Shown: in pieces, positions 9,341-17,200 of the stretch
Position numbering within the stretch: position 1 is the first letter of the stretch
Layout: the number at the start of each line of letters is the position of its first letter
DNA from: Cyanobium sp. Cruz CV13-4-11
GTDB taxonomy: Bacteria > Cyanobacteriota > Cyanobacteriia > PCC-6307 > Cyanobiaceae
Length of the DNA: 64,000 nt
Direction: 5' to 3'
Assembly: GCF_024346055.1 (NCBI RefSeq)
Contig: NZ_JAGQCH010000003.1
Coordinates: 62,001-126,000, forward strand
Notes under the pieces: model-generated
The model's input: the letters and a program-made list of their open reading frames with translations, nothing else
Database searches by the model: none
Told to the model about the DNA's origin: nothing
Made by a program: the position numbers and the translations under genes

Positions 9341-10413
9341 CGACCTCCCCAGAGCGCGCCGCCATCGAACGGTTGCTCGATGCCAACCTCGATCGGGCCC
9401 GCGAGGGGTTGCGGGTGCTGGAGGACTGGGCCCGCTTCGCCCTGGACCGTCCCGACCTGGTGGCCCGCACCAAGGACCTGCGCCAGCGCCTGGGGTGCCT
9501 TCATCAGGAGCGCTACAAGCTGGCACGGCACACCGCCAGCGACCCGGCGGCGGGCCTGGCCCATCCCGCCCAGGCTGAACGCCAGAACGGCGCCAGCGTC
9601 CTGGCGGCCAATGCGGCTCGGGTGCAGGAGGCCCTGCGGGTGCTGGAGGAGTTCGGCCGACTCGAGGACCCGGCGCTGGCGGCCGAAGCGGCCGCGATTC
9701 GCTACGCCCTCTACGACCTGGAGGTGGATCTGCTCCAGGCCGGCCGTGGTGGGGATGAACGCCGGGCACTGCTGCGACGCTGTCACCTCTATCTGGTCAC
9801 CACTCCGGTGGAGGGGCTGGAGGGGCTGGTGGCAGCCGCCCTGGCGGCAGGGGTGCGGCTGGTGCAGTACCGCGCCAAGTCCGATGGCGCCGACGCCCTG
9901 CCCGGAGCGGCCCCGGATGACCGGCACCGTTTCGCGCAGGCGAGCGCCCTGCGCCAGCTCTGCCATCGCCACGGCGCCCTGTTCCTGGTCAACGACCGCA
10001 TTGACCTGGCCCTGGCGGTGGGGGCCGACGGTGTCCACCTTGGCCAGGGCGACCTGCCGCCGGCGGTGGCCCGCCGCCTGCTGGGGCCCGACCGCCTGAT
10101 CGGCCGCAGCACCCACCACCTCGAGGACCTGCGCCAGGCGGTCGCCGACGGTTGTGACTACATCGGGGTGGGGCCCGTCAACGCCACGCCCACCAAGCCC
10201 GGCCGCGAATCGGTGGGGCTGGCCTACGTGACCCAGGCGGCGGCGGAATGCCCCCTGCCCTTCTTCGCCATCGGCGGCATCGACCTGGCCAACCTGGCCG
10301 CCGTGCGCCGGGCCGGGGCGGAGCGCGTGGCGGTGGTGCGGGCCATCACTGCGGCAGAGGATCCCGGGGCCGCCGCCGCTGCCCTGCTGGCGGGACTGGA
10401 GGCTGGGGCGTGA
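9337..10413 (+). CDS. thiE: Thiamine phosphate synthase, cyanobacterial two-domain form
   Basis: Joins HMP-pyrophosphate and thiazole phosphate to thiamine phosphate. The first ~135 residues form the extra helical domain found in cyanobacterial ThiE (LDANLDRAREGLRVLEDWARF and VQEALRVLEEFGR). The TIM-barrel ThiE domain follows from CHLYLVT, with the VNDRIDLALAVGADGVHLGQ block, the phosphate loop GVGPVNATPTK and the FFAIGGI strand. Length is 358 residues, normal for cyanobacteria. It starts with GTG overlapping the upstream island gene by 4 bp and ends with a GTGA overlap with thiS. Confidence 0.95.
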   Translation: MTTSPERAAIERLLDANLDRAREGLRVLEDWARFALDRPDLVARTKDLRQRLGCLHQERYKLARHTASDPAAGLAHPAQAERQNGASVLAANAARVQEALRVLEEFGRLEDPALAAEAAAIRYALYDLEVDLLQAGRGGDERRALLRRCHLYLVTTPVEGLEGLVAAALAAGVRLVQYRAKSDGADALPGAAPDDRHRFAQASALRQLCHRHGALFLVNDRIDLALAVGADGVHLGQGDLPPAVARRLLGPDRLIGRSTHHLEDLRQAVADGCDYIGVGPVNATPTKPGRESVGLAYVTQAAAECPLPFFAIGGIDLANLAAVRRAGAERVAVVRAITAAEDPGAAAAALLAGLEAGA

Positions 10414-10649
10414 CGGGCTCACCTGCCGCGAACGAGCCGGCGGCCCTGCGACTGCGGGTCAACGGCGAAACGCGCCCCTGCCCGGCGGGCCTCTGCCTCG
10501 ATGCGGTGTTGGTGTCCCTCGGGTATCAGCCCCGGCTGGTGGTGGTCGAATTCAATGGCGAGATCCTGCCCAGGGAGCGTTGGGCCGCCCAAGCTGTGGG
10601 GGAATCCGATGTGCTGGAAGTGGTCACCATCGTGGGAGGGGGTTCCTAG
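10410..10649 (+). CDS. thiS: Sulfur carrier protein ThiS
   Basis: Ubiquitin-fold sulfur carrier for thiazole synthesis. The GTG at 10410 overlaps the thiE stop by 4 bp and gives 79 residues. The core LRLRVNGETRPCPAG, the VVVEFNGEILPRERW block and the C-terminal EVVTIVGGGS match the family. Classical ThiS ends in Gly-Gly, whose carboxylate is adenylated and thiolated. Here a serine follows three glycines, so activation would need trimming or tolerance of the extra residue. It is the end of the thiE-thiS unit. Confidence 0.9.
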   Translation: MTGSPAANEPAALRLRVNGETRPCPAGLCLDAVLVSLGYQPRLVVVEFNGEILPRERWAAQAVGESDVLEVVTIVGGGS

Positions 10650-10676
10650 ATTCCTGCCATCGCTACGTCCTTCGAC

Positions 10677-11621
10677 ATGGGTTCCAGCTTGTTCCGGCGC
10701 CTCGCCGGTCTGATGGTCGTCCCTGTACTGGTGGCGGGTCTGGTGATGGCAGCTGCGGCGCCGGCCCAGGCGGCCAGTGGCGGCCGCATCGGCGGCGGCA
10801 GCTTCCGCTCCGCTCCCTCGATGCCCCGCAGTTTCAGCGGTGGCGGATCTGGAGGGAACTTCGGTGGCGGAGGCTTCCGGGGTGGGGGCATGGGCTTCCC
10901 CTTCATCGTGCCGATCTTCGGCTTCGGCGGCGGCGGCCTGTTCGGCTTCCTGATCCTGATGGCCGTGGCGGGTGTCGTGGTCAATGCCCTGCGGGGGGGC
11001 GGCGGCGGCCCGGCCCTGGGCGGCTCCGGTTCCGACCTGGCCTACAACCCCCGCCCGGACGGTCCTGTGGCGATCGCCCAGATCCAGGTGGGTCTGCTGG
11101 CCTCCGCCCGCGACCTTCAGGACGACCTGCGCCGGCTGGCGGGCTCCTCCGATACCTCCAGCAGCGCCGGCCTTCAGCGGGTCCTGCAGGAAACCAGCCT
11201 CTCCCTGCTGCGCCACCCCGATCTCTGGGTCTACGCCAATGGCGACGTGGGCCAGGTGCCCTTCTCCAGTGCCGAATCCACCTTCAACCGCCTCTCCATG
11301 CAGGAGCGCAGCAAGCTGGAGCGGGAGCTGACCGCCAATGTGGCGGGGCGCCGATTCAGCGAGCCAGCGACCGTGGCCCCCGGGGCCAGCGACGCGGCCA
11401 GCGACTTCATTGTTGTCACCCTGCTGATCGCCAGCCGCCAGAGGCTGGCGATCAAGGGGGCCCGTTCCGCGGAAGATCTGCGTGATTCGCTCCAGAAGCT
11501 TGGTGCAATCGGTGCCGATGACCTGCTGGCTCTGGAGGTGATCTGGCAGCCGGAAGGGGCTGGAGAGGTGCTCAGCACCGAACAGGTGATCACCGCCTAC
11601 CCCGACCTGCAGCATCTCTGA
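10677..11621 (+). CDS. DUF1517 family protein
   Basis: Conserved in cyanobacteria and plastids, function unknown. The 314-residue product has an N-terminal hydrophobic signal-like segment (LAGLMVVPVLVAGLVMAAAA, AQA cleavage-like end). A Gly/Ser/Phe-rich low-complexity linker (about residues 35-85) and a second hydrophobic stretch (FGFLILMAVAGVVVNAL) follow. The globular DUF1517 domain runs from IAQIQVGLLASARDLQ to the C-terminus. A thylakoid or plasma-membrane location is likely. It follows thiS by 27 bp and may share its transcript. Confidence 0.85.
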   Translation: MGSSLFRRLAGLMVVPVLVAGLVMAAAAPAQAASGGRIGGGSFRSAPSMPRSFSGGGSGGNFGGGGFRGGGMGFPFIVPIFGFGGGGLFGFLILMAVAGVVVNALRGGGGGPALGGSGSDLAYNPRPDGPVAIAQIQVGLLASARDLQDDLRRLAGSSDTSSSAGLQRVLQETSLSLLRHPDLWVYANGDVGQVPFSSAESTFNRLSMQERSKLERELTANVAGRRFSEPATVAPGASDAASDFIVVTLLIASRQRLAIKGARSAEDLRDSLQKLGAIGADDLLALEVIWQPEGAGEVLSTEQVITAYPDLQHL

Positions 11622-11684
11622 GTCCCCCGCCTTGCCAGCCCGGGTGGGCTACCTCACACTGCGTCCCAGAAGCCGCAGGCGCCG

Positions 11685-11843
11685 ATGCCTCCCCATCGGA
11701 TCAGCTGGATCAACTCCCCGGTCCTGCTCAAGGCCATCGAGCGCTACGAGCAAGGTCGTCTGCCCCGCTCCCTCGCCCTCTGGTTGCAGACCGTTCTGGA
11801 GATCGAGGCTCCCCCTTCAGGTCCCCTCCTCCCGGGCGGCTGA
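11685..11843 (+). CDS. Small conserved-looking hypothetical protein, 52 aa
   Basis: An ATG-initiated frame of 52 codons starting MPPHRISWINSPVLLKAIERY. It has an amphipathic, protein-like composition (SLALWLQTVLEIE) unlike the Arg/Pro/Ser-rich shadow frames around it. It sits 63 bp after the DUF1517 stop, and its last 27 bp overlap the end of larB tail-to-tail. I do not recognise a named family. The well-formed helix-like composition and lack of a competing sense gene make it a plausible real small protein. Confidence 0.5.
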   Translation: MPPHRISWINSPVLLKAIERYEQGRLPRSLALWLQTVLEIEAPPSGPLLPGG

Positions 11844-12536
11844 CCCAGTCCCTGTCACCAACTGCAGGATTCGCAGGGCCGCCATGGCGGCGCCATAGCC
11901 ATTGTCGATGTTCACCACGGTGAGTCCGGGGGCGCAGCTGGCCAGCATGCCCATGAGGGCCGCCTGTCCCCCGGCGCTCACCCCGTAGCCGACCGCCACC
12001 GGCACCCCGATCACCGGCTGGGGCAGCAGACCGGCCAGCACGGTGGGCAAGGCCCCCTCCATGCCGGCGCAGGCGATCAACACCCGGGCCCGGCGCAGCC
12101 CCTCGAGCTCCGCCAGCAGTCGGTGCAGCCCGGCCACGCCCACGTCGAGCACCAGGTCGCTGGCCACCCCATGGCAGGCCAGGGCCAGCCGGGCCTCCGA
12201 GGCCACGGCCAGGTCGCTGCTGCCGCCGCTGAGCACCGCCACCCGCCCGAAGGCCGGATTGGCGGGCGGGGGTGCGGGCCAGGTCAGGCAGCGGGCCAGG
12301 GGATGGTGCTGCGGCCGTGGGTCAGCACCTACGGGGCCGAGCTCGTCCGTCAGCAGCCGCTCCACCGCCACGGCCTTCTCTGCGCTGACCCGCGTGACCA
12401 GGGCCAGCTCCCCGGCTTGGCGCAGCCCCAGCATCACGGCGGTGATCTGCTCGGCACTCTTGTGCTCGCCCCATACGGCCTCCACCATGCCAAGCCGTTG
12501 ACGGCGCCCCAGGTCGAGCCGGGCGTCTTCGTTCAC
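11817..12536 (-). CDS. larB: Nickel pincer cofactor biosynthesis protein LarB
   Basis: LarB carboxylates nicotinic acid adenine dinucleotide in synthesis of the nickel-pincer nucleotide. It has a PurE-like fold, seen here as AVLSGGSSDLAVASEA, CAGMEGALPTVLAGL and PVIGVPVAVGYGVSAGG. The GTG at 12536 is chosen because a GGAGG site precedes it by 4 nt. It also overlaps the upstream stop by 4 bp (GTGA). That gives 239 residues, close to the family length. LarC and LarE partners are not in the window, so it is unclear whether the whole pathway is present. Confidence 0.88.
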   Translation of the reverse strand: MNEDARLDLGRRQRLGMVEAVWGEHKSAEQITAVMLGLRQAGELALVTRVSAEKAVAVERLLTDELGPVGADPRPQHHPLARCLTWPAPPPANPAFGRVAVLSGGSSDLAVASEARLALACHGVASDLVLDVGVAGLHRLLAELEGLRRARVLIACAGMEGALPTVLAGLLPQPVIGVPVAVGYGVSAGGQAALMGMLASCAPGLTVVNIDNGYGAAMAALRILQLVTGTGSAAREEGT

Positions 12537-13048
12537 CGAACCTCCACGGCTGCCGCCGAAGGCGTCAGACCCACCCACTCCAGAGCGCTGGTGTCCACAA
12601 GAGGAAAGGGGTTGGCTGTGGTCACGGCCCCCGGGTCCGGGAGATCAAGGGCCAGGGCCCTCCTCGCCGCAGCCTCGAACTGGCCTTGCACCGCTTCGAT
12701 CTCCTTGACGGGGATGGCCAGCCACTGACGGCGGCTGCGCCAGCGGATCAGCAGGAGGCCTTCCTCCCGTTCAGCGTCCCAAAGCAGATCGCGGCCGAGG
12801 AAGCCCTCCTGTCGTCGCAGCCAGGGGCCCCAGGTCTCCTGCTCCGCCTGCAGCCAGGCCTTTCGGGCGCCGGACGGTACCTTCACCCTCAGCTGCTCCA
12901 CCACGGCTGTGGTGGTTTCTCCGCGGCCATGGCTGCCGAGCGGCGGGGTCAGGGCGCTGGCCCTTGCTGGAAGGCCCGCCAGCAGGACCAACACCAGGCC
13001 AACAGCCCCCAGCCAGCTGGCCAACCTGCTCCAGCGGCGACGGTTCAT
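12533..13048 (-). CDS. TIGR03792 family protein
   Basis: Cyanobacterial protein of unknown function with a dimeric alpha/beta barrel-like domain. Residues 1-32 form a cleavable signal-like segment ([20 protein letters not shown]). The TIGR03792 core follows: [38 protein letters not shown] and [12 protein letters not shown]. Export to the periplasm or thylakoid lumen is likely. The 171-residue gene overlaps ispF by 4 bp upstream and larB by 4 bp downstream, forming a coupled trio. Confidence 0.82.
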   Translation of the reverse strand: MNRRRWSRLASWLGAVGLVLVLLAGLPARASALTPPLGSHGRGETTTAVVEQLRVKVPSGARKAWLQAEQETWGPWLRRQEGFLGRDLLWDAEREEGLLLIRWRSRRQWLAIPVKEIEAVQGQFEAAARRALALDLPDPGAVTTANPFPLVDTSALEWVGLTPSAAAVEVR

Positions 13049-13530
13049 GGCTGATGCAGCAACGCCACGGCGTGGCAGGCGATGCCCTCCTCCCGTCCGG
13101 TGGGCCCGAGCCCCTCGTTGGTGGTCGCCTTGACGCCCACCTGTTCGGGGGCCAGGCCCAGGCGGCCTGCGATCGCCTCGCGCATGGCGGCGATGTGGGG
13201 CTTGAGCCGGGGACGTTCCGCCACCACCACCGTGTCGATGTTGAGCACCTGCCAGCCCCGCTCCGCCACCAGCACCATCACGTTCTCGAGCAGCACCAGG
13301 CTGTCGGCGCCGCGCCAGCGCTCGTCCTCCGGCGGAAAGTGGGTGCCGATGTCCCCCAGGCTGAGGGCCCCCAGCAGGGCATCCATCAGGGCGTGCACGA
13401 GCACATCGGCGTCGCTGTGGCCATCCAGCCCCAGGCCTTCGGGGTGCTCCAGGCGCACGCCGCCCAGGATCAGGGGACGGCCGGGCACGAGCCGGTGGAT
13501 GTCGTAGCCGTTGCCGATGCGCAGCTGCAT
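13045..13530 (-). CDS. ispF: 2-C-methyl-D-erythritol 2,4-cyclodiphosphate synthase
   Basis: MEP-pathway enzyme that makes the cyclodiphosphate precursor of isoprenoids. The metal-binding GNGYDIHRL is at residues 6-14, the second His/Asp set sits in [21 protein letters not shown], and GDIGTHFPP is the product-binding loop. The [24 protein letters not shown] block closes the family pattern. Length of 161 residues is normal. It lies 53 bp downstream of trmD and is coupled to the TIGR03792 gene. Confidence 0.96.
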   Translation of the reverse strand: MQLRIGNGYDIHRLVPGRPLILGGVRLEHPEGLGLDGHSDADVLVHALMDALLGALSLGDIGTHFPPEDERWRGADSLVLLENVMVLVAERGWQVLNIDTVVVAERPRLKPHIAAMREAIAGRLGLAPEQVGVKATTNEGLGPTGREEGIACHAVALLHQP

Positions 13531-13583
13531 GGATGGCGATGGAGGCGGATCCAGTGTGGCTGCTCAGGGGGTGTGGTCGGGCC

Positions 13584-14279
13584 TCAGAGGTTCCGCTCCG
13601 CCTGCCACTGGGCCAGCAGGTCGGCGCGGCGCTCGCGGGTGCGGGCCACCTGCTGCTCCTGGCGCCAGCGTGCGATGGCGCCGTGGTCGCCGCTGCGCAG
13701 CACCTCCGGCACCGCCATGCCGCGGAACTCCGCCGGCCGGGTGTAGTGGGGGTGCTCCAGCAGCAGGCTGCTGTGGCTCTCGGCTTCGAGGCAGTCCGGC
13801 GAGCCCACGGTGCCCGGCAGCAGCCGCACCACGCCGCTGATCACCACCAGGGCGGGCAGTTCGCCGCCGGTGAGCACGAAATCGCCCAGGGACACCTCCT
13901 CGTCCGCCAGGGGGCGGATGCGCTCATCGAAGCCCTCGTAGTGGCCGCAGAGCAGCACCAGCTGGTCGTGCTCCGTGGCCCAGCGACGCAGGTCACGCTG
14001 GTGGAGCGGCTGGCCCTGGGGGCTCATCAGCAGCACGCGGCGCTGAGGCAGCACCGGGATGGCTTCGAAGGCGGCGTAGACGGGCTCGGGCTTGAGCACC
14101 ATGCCGGCGCCGCCGCCATAGGGAACGTCGTCCACCTTGCGGTAGCGATCCGTGGCGTGGTCGCGGGGGTTGTGGGTGTGGACCTCGGCGATGCCGGCGG
14201 CGAAGGCCCGGCCGATCACCCCCAGCCCCAGCAGGGGCGTGAAGGCATCCGGCACCAGGCTGACCACGTCGAAGCGCAT
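13584..14279 (-). CDS. trmD: tRNA (guanine37-N1)-methyltransferase
   Basis: SPOUT-class methyltransferase that makes m1G37 in tRNAs and prevents frameshifting. The start MRFDVVSLVPDAF at 14279 matches the family. The YGGGAGMVLKPEP loop, the CGHYEGFDERI knot and the SLGDFVLTGGELPALV knot are all present. The frame continues open to 14471 inside the neighbouring lyase gene, but that extension is not family sequence. The product has 231 residues. It follows the CpcS-like gene by 11 bp. Confidence 0.96.
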   Translation of the reverse strand: MRFDVVSLVPDAFTPLLGLGVIGRAFAAGIAEVHTHNPRDHATDRYRKVDDVPYGGGAGMVLKPEPVYAAFEAIPVLPQRRVLLMSPQGQPLHQRDLRRWATEHDQLVLLCGHYEGFDERIRPLADEEVSLGDFVLTGGELPALVVISGVVRLLPGTVGSPDCLEAESHSSLLLEHPHYTRPAEFRGMAVPEVLRSGDHGAIARWRQEQQVARTRERRADLLAQWQAERNL

Positions 14280-14290
14280 GGCGGGCGGCC

Positions 14291-14824
14291 TCAGCCGGCG
14301 GGTCGGCTGACCCGCCGGATTTCGGAGCTGAAGCTGGCCCGGCCCGGGCTCCCGTCGGGGTGATGCTCGACGCTGCTGCGCAGGCGCAGATTCGCCTTGG
14401 TGAACCAGATCCGTTCCCGCACCGAACGGCCGGCCCGCTCGCTGGTTAGCTCCAGGCTGCCATCCGGCCACAGCTGCCAGCGGCCCGTGCTGACGGCTCC
14501 ATCCGGGGCCTGGCCCTGGAAGCCTCCGTCGGCTTGGAACAGCAGCCGATGGCGGCCGCCGCTGGGTGGGGTGGTCTCCAGGCCACCAGGCCCATCGCTT
14601 TCCTCCGGAGTCAGGTAGGTCACTTGCAGTTCACCGCGCTCGGAGCTGTGCCAGCTGACCTCCTCCTCTTCGGCCTGCGGAGTCTCGGCGCTGGCCTCCT
14701 CCAGGTTGAACCGGCTGCGCAGGGCGAGCCAGTCCCCGGCGCAAAAGGCCAGAAAGGCCGCGATCGTCTCGGGCGGAAAAGGAGCGATCGGGTCTGGGGT
14801 GGGAGGCTCGGTCGCGCTGGTCAC
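14291..14824 (-). CDS. CpcS/CpeS-type phycobiliprotein lyase
   Basis: Likely attaches, or assists attachment of, a phycobilin to a cysteine of a phycobiliprotein. CpcS/CpeS lyases are lipocalin-like barrels. The characteristic C-terminal half is present: TGRWQLWPDGSLELTSE, then RERIWFTKANLRLRSS and RASFSSEIRRVSR. The early FCAGDWLALRSRFNL segment also fits. The 177-residue protein lies between era and trmD on the same strand, far from any phycobiliprotein gene here. Which subtype (S, T or U) cannot be decided from the sequence. Confidence 0.78.
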   Translation of the reverse strand: MTSATEPPTPDPIAPFPPETIAAFLAFCAGDWLALRSRFNLEEASAETPQAEEEEVSWHSSERGELQVTYLTPEESDGPGGLETTPPSGGRHRLLFQADGGFQGQAPDGAVSTGRWQLWPDGSLELTSERAGRSVRERIWFTKANLRLRSSVEHHPDGSPGRASFSSEIRRVSRPAG

Positions 14825-14910
14825 GGCGGGGGCGGCGGGAGATCGGGGCCGGTGGACCCGCTTGGGATCTTCGCAAACCCCCAGCCGTCGCGTGCGGTTC
14901 GCCGGTGAGC

Positions 14911-15900
14911 TCAGTCGCCCCGGTAGCCCAGCTCCGCCAGCCGGCCCGGATGGCTGCGCCAGTTGGGCACCACCTTGACGAACAGCTCCAGATAGACCGG
15001 ACCGTCGAACACCTTCTGCATCTGCAGCCGCGCCCCCTGGCCGATCGCCTTGAGCATCTGGCCCCCTTTGCCGATCAGGATTCCCTTCTGGCTGCTGCGC
15101 TCCACCAGCACGGTGGCCAGCACCGCCGTGCGTTCCTTGCCTTTGACGATGCCCTCGTCCTCCACGATCCGCTCGATCCGCACGGCCACCGAGTGGGGCA
15201 CCTCCTCCCGGGTGAGGGTCAGCACCTGTTCACGGATCAGCTCGGCCAGCAGCAGCTGCTCCGGCTGGTCACTGACCGTGTCGGCCGGGTACAGCAGCGG
15301 GCCCGGAGGCAGGTCAGCGGCCAGGGCCTCCACCAGGGCCTGGCAACCGTCGCCGTTGAGGGCGCTGCAGGGGTGCAGGGGCCAGGTGACGGGGCGATCG
15401 TCTGCCGCTGCGAGCATCTCCCGGTAGGTGGCGGCCAGATCCTCGGCATCGGCCCCCACCCGGTCGCTCTTGTTGAGGGCCACATGCACCGGAACCTTGC
15501 AGTGGCGCAGCAGGTCGACGATGAAGCCGTCGCCGCGCCCGGCGGGCTGGCTGGTGTCGACCAGCAGCAGCACCACGTCCACCTCGCCGATGGCCCCCCG
15601 GGCGCTCTGGACCAACCGCTCCCCCAGCAAGTGGTGGGGTTTGTGGATGCCTGGCGTATCCAGCAGGATCAGCTGGGCGGCGGGGGTGGTCAGGATGGCC
15701 CGCAAGCGGTTGCGGGTGGTCTGGGCCACGGGAGAGGTGATCGCCACCTTCTGGCCCACCAGCTGATTGAGCAGGGTGGACTTGCCCACATTGGGCCGGC
15801 CGATCAGGGCCACGAAGCCGGAGCGGAACGGAACCGCTTCGCTGTTGCCGTCGTCCGGCTGGGCATCGCCGGGGCTGGCGGTCGGGGCGCTCAAGTCCAT
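14911..15900 (-). CDS. era: GTPase Era
   Basis: Essential GTPase that binds 16S rRNA and assists 30S assembly. G1 is GRPNVGKST, G3 is DTPG in LLDTPGIHKP, and G4 is NKSD in ALNKSDRV. The C-terminal KH domain has GILIGKGGQMLKAIGQGAR. ATG 15900 gives 329 residues with a ~30-residue acidic N-terminal extension, common in picocyanobacteria. An upstream extension to 16248 is antisense to the next gene and is rejected. It heads the run era, lyase, trmD, ispF. Confidence 0.95.
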   Translation of the reverse strand: MDLSAPTASPGDAQPDDGNSEAVPFRSGFVALIGRPNVGKSTLLNQLVGQKVAITSPVAQTTRNRLRAILTTPAAQLILLDTPGIHKPHHLLGERLVQSARGAIGEVDVVLLLVDTSQPAGRGDGFIVDLLRHCKVPVHVALNKSDRVGADAEDLAATYREMLAAADDRPVTWPLHPCSALNGDGCQALVEALAADLPPGPLLYPADTVSDQPEQLLLAELIREQVLTLTREEVPHSVAVRIERIVEDEGIVKGKERTAVLATVLVERSSQKGILIGKGGQMLKAIGQGARLQMQKVFDGPVYLELFVKVVPNWRSHPGRLAELGYRGD

Positions 15901-15946
15901 AGCCTCAACACTGCCAGCCCATGGGCCTCGCCGCCCGCCTCTCGCC

Positions 15947-16504
15947 ATGACCGATGCTGCTCCTCTGACCGAATCCCCCCTGGCGCCAAGCTTTCCCCAG
16001 GCGATGGAGATCGCGGTGCAGTGGATCGGCCTCTGGGAGGCTGGGGAGCTCAGCGACGAGGTGCTGGCCGATCGGGTCGGGGAACTGGTGGCCAGCCGGG
16101 ATGGTGCGCGTGGCTTCTTCGTGGTGAGCCTCACCGGCGAGGCCCCCCTGCTCGACCGTCTGCCGGAGCCCCTGGTGATCGCCCTGCGCCAGGCCGGTGC
16201 GGGGGTGGTGGACCTTACGGCCCGCAATCTGGCCATGAGCACGGCCATGGTCCTGCACCACCAGCGCTGCGGGGATCAGGCGCACCAGACCGGTTCGGAA
16301 CGGGTGCAGCGGCGCAGCACCGAACTTCTCAGGCACCTGGAGCCCGTGGCGGTGAAGAAGCGGTTGGAAGCCCTGCTGGGGGCAGCGGAGCAGGGTGGAA
16401 CCGGGCAGGCCGTGGACGAGGACAGGGAGTTCCTCGAGCGCTGGGGGTACGACCTGGAGCAACGCCAGGCCATCGCCGCCGCGATCGAAGCGGTGGCCGA
16501 CTGA
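15947..16504 (+). CDS. Conserved hypothetical cyanobacterial protein
   Basis: A 185-residue soluble protein starting MTDAAPLTESPLAPSFPQ. It is helical throughout, with blocks EIAVQWIGLWEAGELSDEVLADRVGELVA and VVDLTARNLAMSTAMVLHHQR. I do not recognise a domain. Its amphipathic composition and the absence of a better frame support a real gene. The start is the ATG 47 bp from the divergent era start. Upstream in-frame codons overlap era and are unlikely. Confidence 0.7.
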   Translation: MTDAAPLTESPLAPSFPQAMEIAVQWIGLWEAGELSDEVLADRVGELVASRDGARGFFVVSLTGEAPLLDRLPEPLVIALRQAGAGVVDLTARNLAMSTAMVLHHQRCGDQAHQTGSERVQRRSTELLRHLEPVAVKKRLEALLGAAEQGGTGQAVDEDREFLERWGYDLEQRQAIAAAIEAVAD

Positions 16505-16525
16505 GGTTCTGAAGCCGGTGAGGCT

Positions 16526-17200
16526 TCAGAACCTCAAGTACAGCAGAGTCATCGCCTGCAGGGCATCGAAAGTGACACCATCGGGCAGGAAGACGTAGTT
16601 GACATTGAAGCCCAGGGTCACGTTCTGGGTGATGTTGAGGTCGATGCCACCGGTGAGCATGGCGTTGGTCTCACCCGTCGAATAGGTGTTGGTGGCGATG
16701 CCTCCGCCGAGGTAAGGGGACACCACAGAACGACGGAAGAGGTCGAGGGTGAGGGGCAACTGGAAGGAGGTCTGGCCGTTGTAACGACCAAGCAGATCCC
16801 TATTGCCGAAGATCACGCTGGGACGCAATGAGACGGCGAGAGTTTCGTTGAGTTTGTAACCCACCCGGCCTGTGAACACACCGCTGTTGGGCAGATCATT
16901 GCCGAAATTGACGCCGCCACCGATGCCGTAGATGCCGACATTCTCAATGGGTTTGCCCTGGCGTGGAACGATCGCCAGTTCGGCCGGGTTGCGATTCGCA
17001 GGTGCGGGCTGGTAATCCGGAGGCAGGGTGGCGGCGTCTGTCACGGGTTCCCAGCCGGCTGCGGCGGGCTCTGGCGCGACCGTTACCCAGGGAGCTGGGC
17101 CCGCCGGAAGCGACTGGGCCCGAAGCGGTTGCAGCCCCAGGCCCAGACACGTGAGGCCTATCAGGGCAAGGCCGCGGTGGTGGAGACCCGTACGCCTCAC
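16526..17200 (-). CDS. Outer-membrane beta-barrel-like protein
   Basis: A 224-residue protein with a signal peptide (LALIGLTCLGLGLQPLRAQS) and a short linker. A region of alternating hydrophobic strands from about residue 95 follows: GVFTGRVGYKLNETLAVSLRPS, SVVSPYLGGGIATN, NVTLGFNVNYVF. It ends in TLLYLRF, with a terminal aromatic residue as in many BamA substrates. It therefore looks like a small 8-strand barrel. The 4-bp ATGA overlap with the upstream Pro/Ala-rich membrane-anchored protein and the nearby wza suggest a role in polysaccharide export or envelope organisation. Confidence 0.6.
   Translation of the reverse strand: MRRTGLHHRGLALIGLTCLGLGLQPLRAQSLPAGPAPWVTVAPEPAAAGWEPVTDAATLPPDYQPAPANRNPAELAIVPRQGKPIENVGIYGIGGGVNFGNDLPNSGVFTGRVGYKLNETLAVSLRPSVIFGNRDLLGRYNGQTSFQLPLTLDLFRRSVVSPYLGGGIATNTYSTGETNAMLTGGIDLNITQNVTLGFNVNYVFLPDGVTFDALQAMTLLYLRF

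Noticed and set aside
9340-10422. Long minus-strand frame opposite thiE
   Set aside because: It mirrors the thiE codon pattern and is rich in Gly/Gln/Ala, as expected for antisense of a GC-rich gene.
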